64,000 bases of DNA from Congeria kusceri (lineage: Eukaryota; Mollusca; Bivalvia; Myida; Dreissenidae): the NCBI GenBank assembly GCA_027627225.1, contig CM051034.1:16414980-16478979 (forward strand), written 5' to 3'. Under the pieces are notes generated by a model that saw only the letters and a program-made list of their open reading frames with translations, was not told where the DNA came from and searched no databases. A program made the position numbers and the translations under genes. This document shows, one piece after another, positions 60,747-64,000 of the stretch (the stretch's first letter is position 1; each line of letters opens with the position of its first letter).

Positions 60747-61415
60747 AAACAAGTCAAATCAATATTTAACAAAGATATCCCATGGGAGATAATAAGTCAT
60801 ATCAAAACTATTAACTATCCGAATCGCATACCTCGACCGAAATGTGCAGTGTAGTACCAGTAGTGAAAACTGTTCACTATATGATACTTGATTAGGGTAT
60901 AACAATACAGCACGAGTTTTACTCAATTAGCCATCTAAAATGCATTACCTGCTTAATATAGCAGAGGATTACTTGTAGTAGTACTAGTGATCTTGGTTGA
61001 ACTTCAGGCACGGTTGGCGCGCGTCGTACAAATTTGCCTTGTATTTTTTGGCTGAATCACCGTTCATATTACGGACACTGCCGTAAATTCTGGTTCCCGG
61101 TTACATATGAATGACATATTACAAATTGTCAAGTCGCATTTGAATAACTTCTTGTTGCTAAGTGCTTGCTGGTTTTGCCTTGCCAAACTTTCAATCGTGT
61201 AATGCCTAACTATCATTAGACGAATTCTATGTTTAATCAAATTCACATAGTAAAATGTACAAAGCAATATGAACTTGTTCGCAAAAACACTTAGCGATGA
61301 CACAGAGAGGATGCATTTGTCATTTACACGCAAGAATATGTGATTTAATTTCATTAACCGATAGAAAGCAGCACTAGAACGCATGGAAGTTGCAGTTAGT
61401 TAGTAACGAATTCCA
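60747..61415. other. Right arm of the giant transposon, unassigned
   Basis: The longest frame is 106 codons on minus (61,064-61,384; begins MRSSAAFYRLMKLNHIF), unknown, and it lies immediately inside the right terminal repeat. Its position would suit an element-encoded gene, but no domain is visible. Confidence 0.35.
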
Positions 61416-61539
61416 CAGTGCAATAAGCAATTATCATTTAGCAACATGTAATTGTCATTTAGCAACATGTAATTGTCATTTATCAACATGTAATTGTCAT
61501 TTAGAAGCATGATTGTACTGGCGGATAAACCCTTCCATA
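61416..61539 (-). repeat. Right terminal inverted repeat with four 21-bp subterminal units
   Basis: Units start at 61,421, 61,442, 61,463 and 61,484 with exact 21-bp step ('caacatgtaattgtcattta' type), the inverse of the left arm units. The outermost bases are 'ggcggataaacccttccata'. The number and spacing of units match the left arm. Confidence 0.85.
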
Positions 61540-61790
61540 TTTATCGGCACATACGGTAATGACAATTAGAAAGTATACGCACTACAAATGACAACTTTCC
61601 ATCGACTTGGGATAATAACTTAAGTGTAAGCTCTGCTACTATCCGGTTTAAAATATTCCCGCTTAAATTCCTGATGATGACGCAGTATTTTTGTGTCTGT
61701 ATACGTCATCATTTCTAGAATTTTTATTGTTAGTATGGGTTGTTGCGGTAATGACAAAATCACTGGTGTCGAGCCAAAAAATGTCATATG
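61540..61790. repeat. Target repeat, right part, after the giant transposon
   Basis: TTTATC (TSD) is followed by 'catacggtaatgacaattag' and 'aaagtatacgca', continuing unit 2 that was cut at 32,461. A further 'tgttgcggtaatgacaaaat' lies near 61,740, as in 31.5-31.95 kb. Confidence 0.8.
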
Positions 61791-62566
61791 ATAACAAATG
61801 AAGCATCATATAATTTAATCTTATATAAATATTTATTATTCAACTTTTTATGTTTTTATTACTTATTTTCTTATATAAGTTGGTAGCATGTGGACACGTC
61901 TTATGAGTGACAAGCAATTTGGGCATGTGTGCAATTCAAAGATCAGCGTTTTATTTCATTGACAAAAGGTTTATGTCACAACCTATTTTTTTATATTTCT
62001 TTCATCATATAGAATAGATACAACACATATTTTGGTTAGTTTGTGAGCAAGAAAGTCTTTAAAATATCATATTAACTTGAGTTAAACGCCTTTGGCCATT
62101 TTTTGTAGAATTACCCATCCGAGAATATTCAGTACTTCAGCTATTTTTTAAATTTACTTTATCATGCTGGACTGTTGAGAACCTTCGTAGATGTTTGCGT
62201 AGATGTATAACACTGTTTTTTACATACTTTTTAAAAATAATTTACGTTTATAATTTATGTTTAACATGTAACCGTTTGAAACATGCATATTACCTACTAA
62301 ATCGTTCTAAGAGTATGTAGCATTTTACAGTTGTTCTTCAAACTATGTTACTGTTCATACCAACAATCGATTCTACAGTGTAAACAGCAAAGAAGTGTTA
62401 TTAGTTACATTAATAAGTTTCGTTTCGTGAAAATAGTGTCGATGAAGAAACACATGTTAATTAGTCGTAATACCGTAATATCCGGTAATTAATAAAAATA
62501 AAAATATTTACTCTTGCTATTGTTTGACTGGTTAAAGAAGATCAAGATAAATTATAAGAACTTTTG
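61791..62566. other. No recognised feature
   Basis: AT-rich sequence without notable ORFs or repeats. Confidence 0.5.
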
Positions 62567-63150
62567 CTCTCATCGTGGTAGGTCATTATAGCATTGCTTT
62601 AAATATAAAACTTATCGTTAGTCTGGCCGTCTTGATAGTTATCTGTCGAATCTCGGAACATGAAACAGTTTCGCTTAATTTACGATACCGTCTTTGGTTC
62701 ACACAAAATCAGTGCTTTTTTAATGTACTTCTAATTTGGCATATAGGTTAACTTAGAAACAATATATATAATAACCATTGCTCTCACCACCGTGGTGTCA
62801 GATCAAATAATATGGCTGAAAATATAATTCTTGTCTATAGCCCGGCTGTACAGGTGTGTAGGCATCTGTCAAATCTCTGAACATGAAACAGTTTCGCCTA
62901 ATTTACAATACGTTCATTGCTCTGGTTCACAAGAAAATTTTCTTTGTTAAAATGTTCATCTATTTAGGCAAAGAGGTTTAACTGCGAAACGTATGAAAAT
63001 GCACGAGTCGTAGCTCTCACCGTGCTGGTAGGTCATTATGCGGGGTTAGAAATCTGATTTCCCGTCGTGTTGAAGGAATACTTGATGCTGATGGGTATTT
63101 GCAAAACATTTGAGCAGTTTCACATAATTAATTCTATTTTTCATGCTCGG
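62567..63150. repeat. Three diverged ~214-233-bp tandem units
   Basis: Unit starts 'ctctca(t/c)c' lie at 62,567, 62,781 and 63,014. Shared blocks are 'ggtaggtcattat', 'gaacatgaaacagtttcgc', 'taatttac' and 'tggttcaca'. No coding content. Confidence 0.7.
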
Positions 63151-63444
63151 GCTGCCGCGATACGAAGATTTATGTCTGCTTGAACGGTGCATATTTTGTT
63201 CTCGATAAAAATGTAGGAAATGGTGGTCGAAGAAATGTATTGAAATGTGAAATGAACCACTTCATCTGCGTACAGAGGCATGTAGTGAATATTCTAACAT
63301 GATGGGCGCAGAGTTTTCTATAGACAAAAAACAAAATTCACCGTTGTTAAACTACCAATAAACACACAGAAAAAATAGTTCCGAAACTGTGAAATAAAGT
63401 TCGCATTTAAATTGCATAAAATGTTGCCAGGTTATAATATAATC

Positions 63445-63544
63445 GAAATAATGTTCGCATTATCGTCGTTCATCGGCTAATAAAAACCGAGTTGTCGTTC
63501 TTTGTGCATTAGCCAATAAACAACGATAATGCGAAAATTATTTC
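63445..63544. mobile_element. 100-bp hairpin (MITE-like)
   Basis: 'gaaataatgttcgcattatc' and the inverted right arm 'gaaataattttcgcattatc' continue with 'gtcgtt...ggctaat' against 'gttgtt...ggctaat'. The arms are about 37-40 bp with few mismatches and a short spacer. It could fold as a long stem. Confidence 0.7.
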
Positions 63545-64000
63545 TTAAATATATTGTAAAACAGTAACCAAATTATTATCATCATCAGGTTCTATTAGCC
63601 GTCGGGTGTATGGAAACATGCAGTCATTCCTATCAACCTTTTAATTATACATTAATTCTGGGATCAAAGCAGGCTAATTACATTATAAATAATCTAATTA
63701 TTCCAGCTACATTGCTTTGGCGTTGAAAATCATTTAGTACTTAGTCTGTTAAATATTCGTTGCTTATAAGTTGTAGAATCAACACAATAATGGCGCAGTG
63801 CCTAAATCCGCCACATTTGGGAGGTATTTTTGCGATATTTAAAAAAAGTCGGTAACCAATCGATACCAGAATTAACATAAATCAAGTTAGCTTTAATGTA
63901 CATGAGCTGGCGTATTTTGGTTACATTTTGAGTACTTGGCATAGGAAAAATAATTACCGAAATTGAAATCCTAAAGGGTGTAAAAAAATGAGCGTGGGAG
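63545..64000. other. No recognised feature
   Basis: AT-rich unique sequence to the window edge. Confidence 0.5.

Larger units (their letters stand above)
32462..61539. mobile_element. Giant 29-kb DNA transposon carrying DDE integrase and UBZ-HECT genes
   Basis: The termini are inverted: TATGGAAGGGT(A/T)TATCC then GCCAGTA on both sides, then 'atgcttctaaatgacaatt'. They are flanked by a perfect 6-bp duplication, TTTATC (32,456-32,461 and 61,540-61,545). Removing the element and one TTTATC rebuilds a sequence that matches the neighbouring intact unit around 32,254-32,308 with about two differences. Inside are an integrase gene on + and a HECT ubiquitin-ligase gene on -, tail to tail. DDE integrase, short TIR and 6-bp TSD fit an IS3-like eukaryotic transposon (Repbase calls such a group IS3EU; recalled, not checked). 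Both genes are broken and younger TEs are nested within, so this copy is dead and old. Confidence 0.87.

Noticed and set aside
1..64000. CRISPR array, bacterial operons, tRNA or rRNA genes
   Set aside because: Eukaryotic DNA; tandem repeats lack unique spacers, and no tRNA A/B boxes with a foldable clover-leaf or rRNA core sequences were recognised by eye.

Overview
The window is AT-rich animal nuclear DNA, almost certainly from a bivalve mollusc. It holds tens of copies of the 'accttgacctttgacc' type of ~140-170 bp core repeats, with (GACC/GACGG)n tails and terminal ccccc/ggggg hairpins. That architecture matches bivalve pearl/Helentron-like elements and the BIV160 satellite family. Long AT-rich gaps, GT-AG introns and LINE/hAT elements agree. 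The species cannot be fixed from the sequence. No tRNA, rRNA or intact conserved host gene was recognised.

Left part (1-32.4 kb): repeat-built accessory DNA. In order it holds a pearl-type element (1-594), a foldback-like element of short degenerate repeats (~1.06-1.64 kb), a decayed L1-like LINE with endonuclease and reverse-transcriptase fragments (~6.0-9.4 kb), and a 1.9-kb non-autonomous DNA transposon with long TIRs and a 5-bp TSD (10,317-12,229). Next come a 70-bp satellite with an emerging 248-bp higher-order repeat (15,127-16,731), two MITEs near 17.2-17.6 kb, a diverged duplicated block (18.4-23.6 kb, again at 28.5-30.6 kb) and a second foldback-like element (25.8-26.9 kb).

Right part (32.46-61.54 kb): the main discovery. 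The end sequences show one giant transposon of 29,078 bp (32,462-61,539). It has inverted termini starting TATGGAAGGGT, four 21-bp subterminal repeats at each end and a perfect 6-bp target duplication, TTTATC. The preceding ~201-bp tandem unit (32,117-32,317) preserves a natural empty site. The element carries two convergent multi-exon genes. One is a helix-turn-helix plus DDE integrase gene on + (exons 33,029-38,982). The other is a ubiquitin-related gene on - (exons 54,021 down to 43,399) with two UBZ4-like C2HC zinc fingers, an NLS-like motif and a HECT E3-ligase domain. Both are now pseudogenes with frameshifts, stops or splice-site loss. Younger elements are nested inside: a 5'-truncated LINE with 13-bp TSD and poly-A, a hAT element with 8-bp TSD, pearl/Helentron-like copies and a MITE.

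The presumed division of labour is inference: the integrase moves the element, and the UBZ-HECT protein acts on ubiquitin signalling in the nucleus, perhaps at breaks made by transposition. Right of the element (61.55-64 kb) the target repeat resumes, followed by three ~220-bp tandem units and a 100-bp hairpin.
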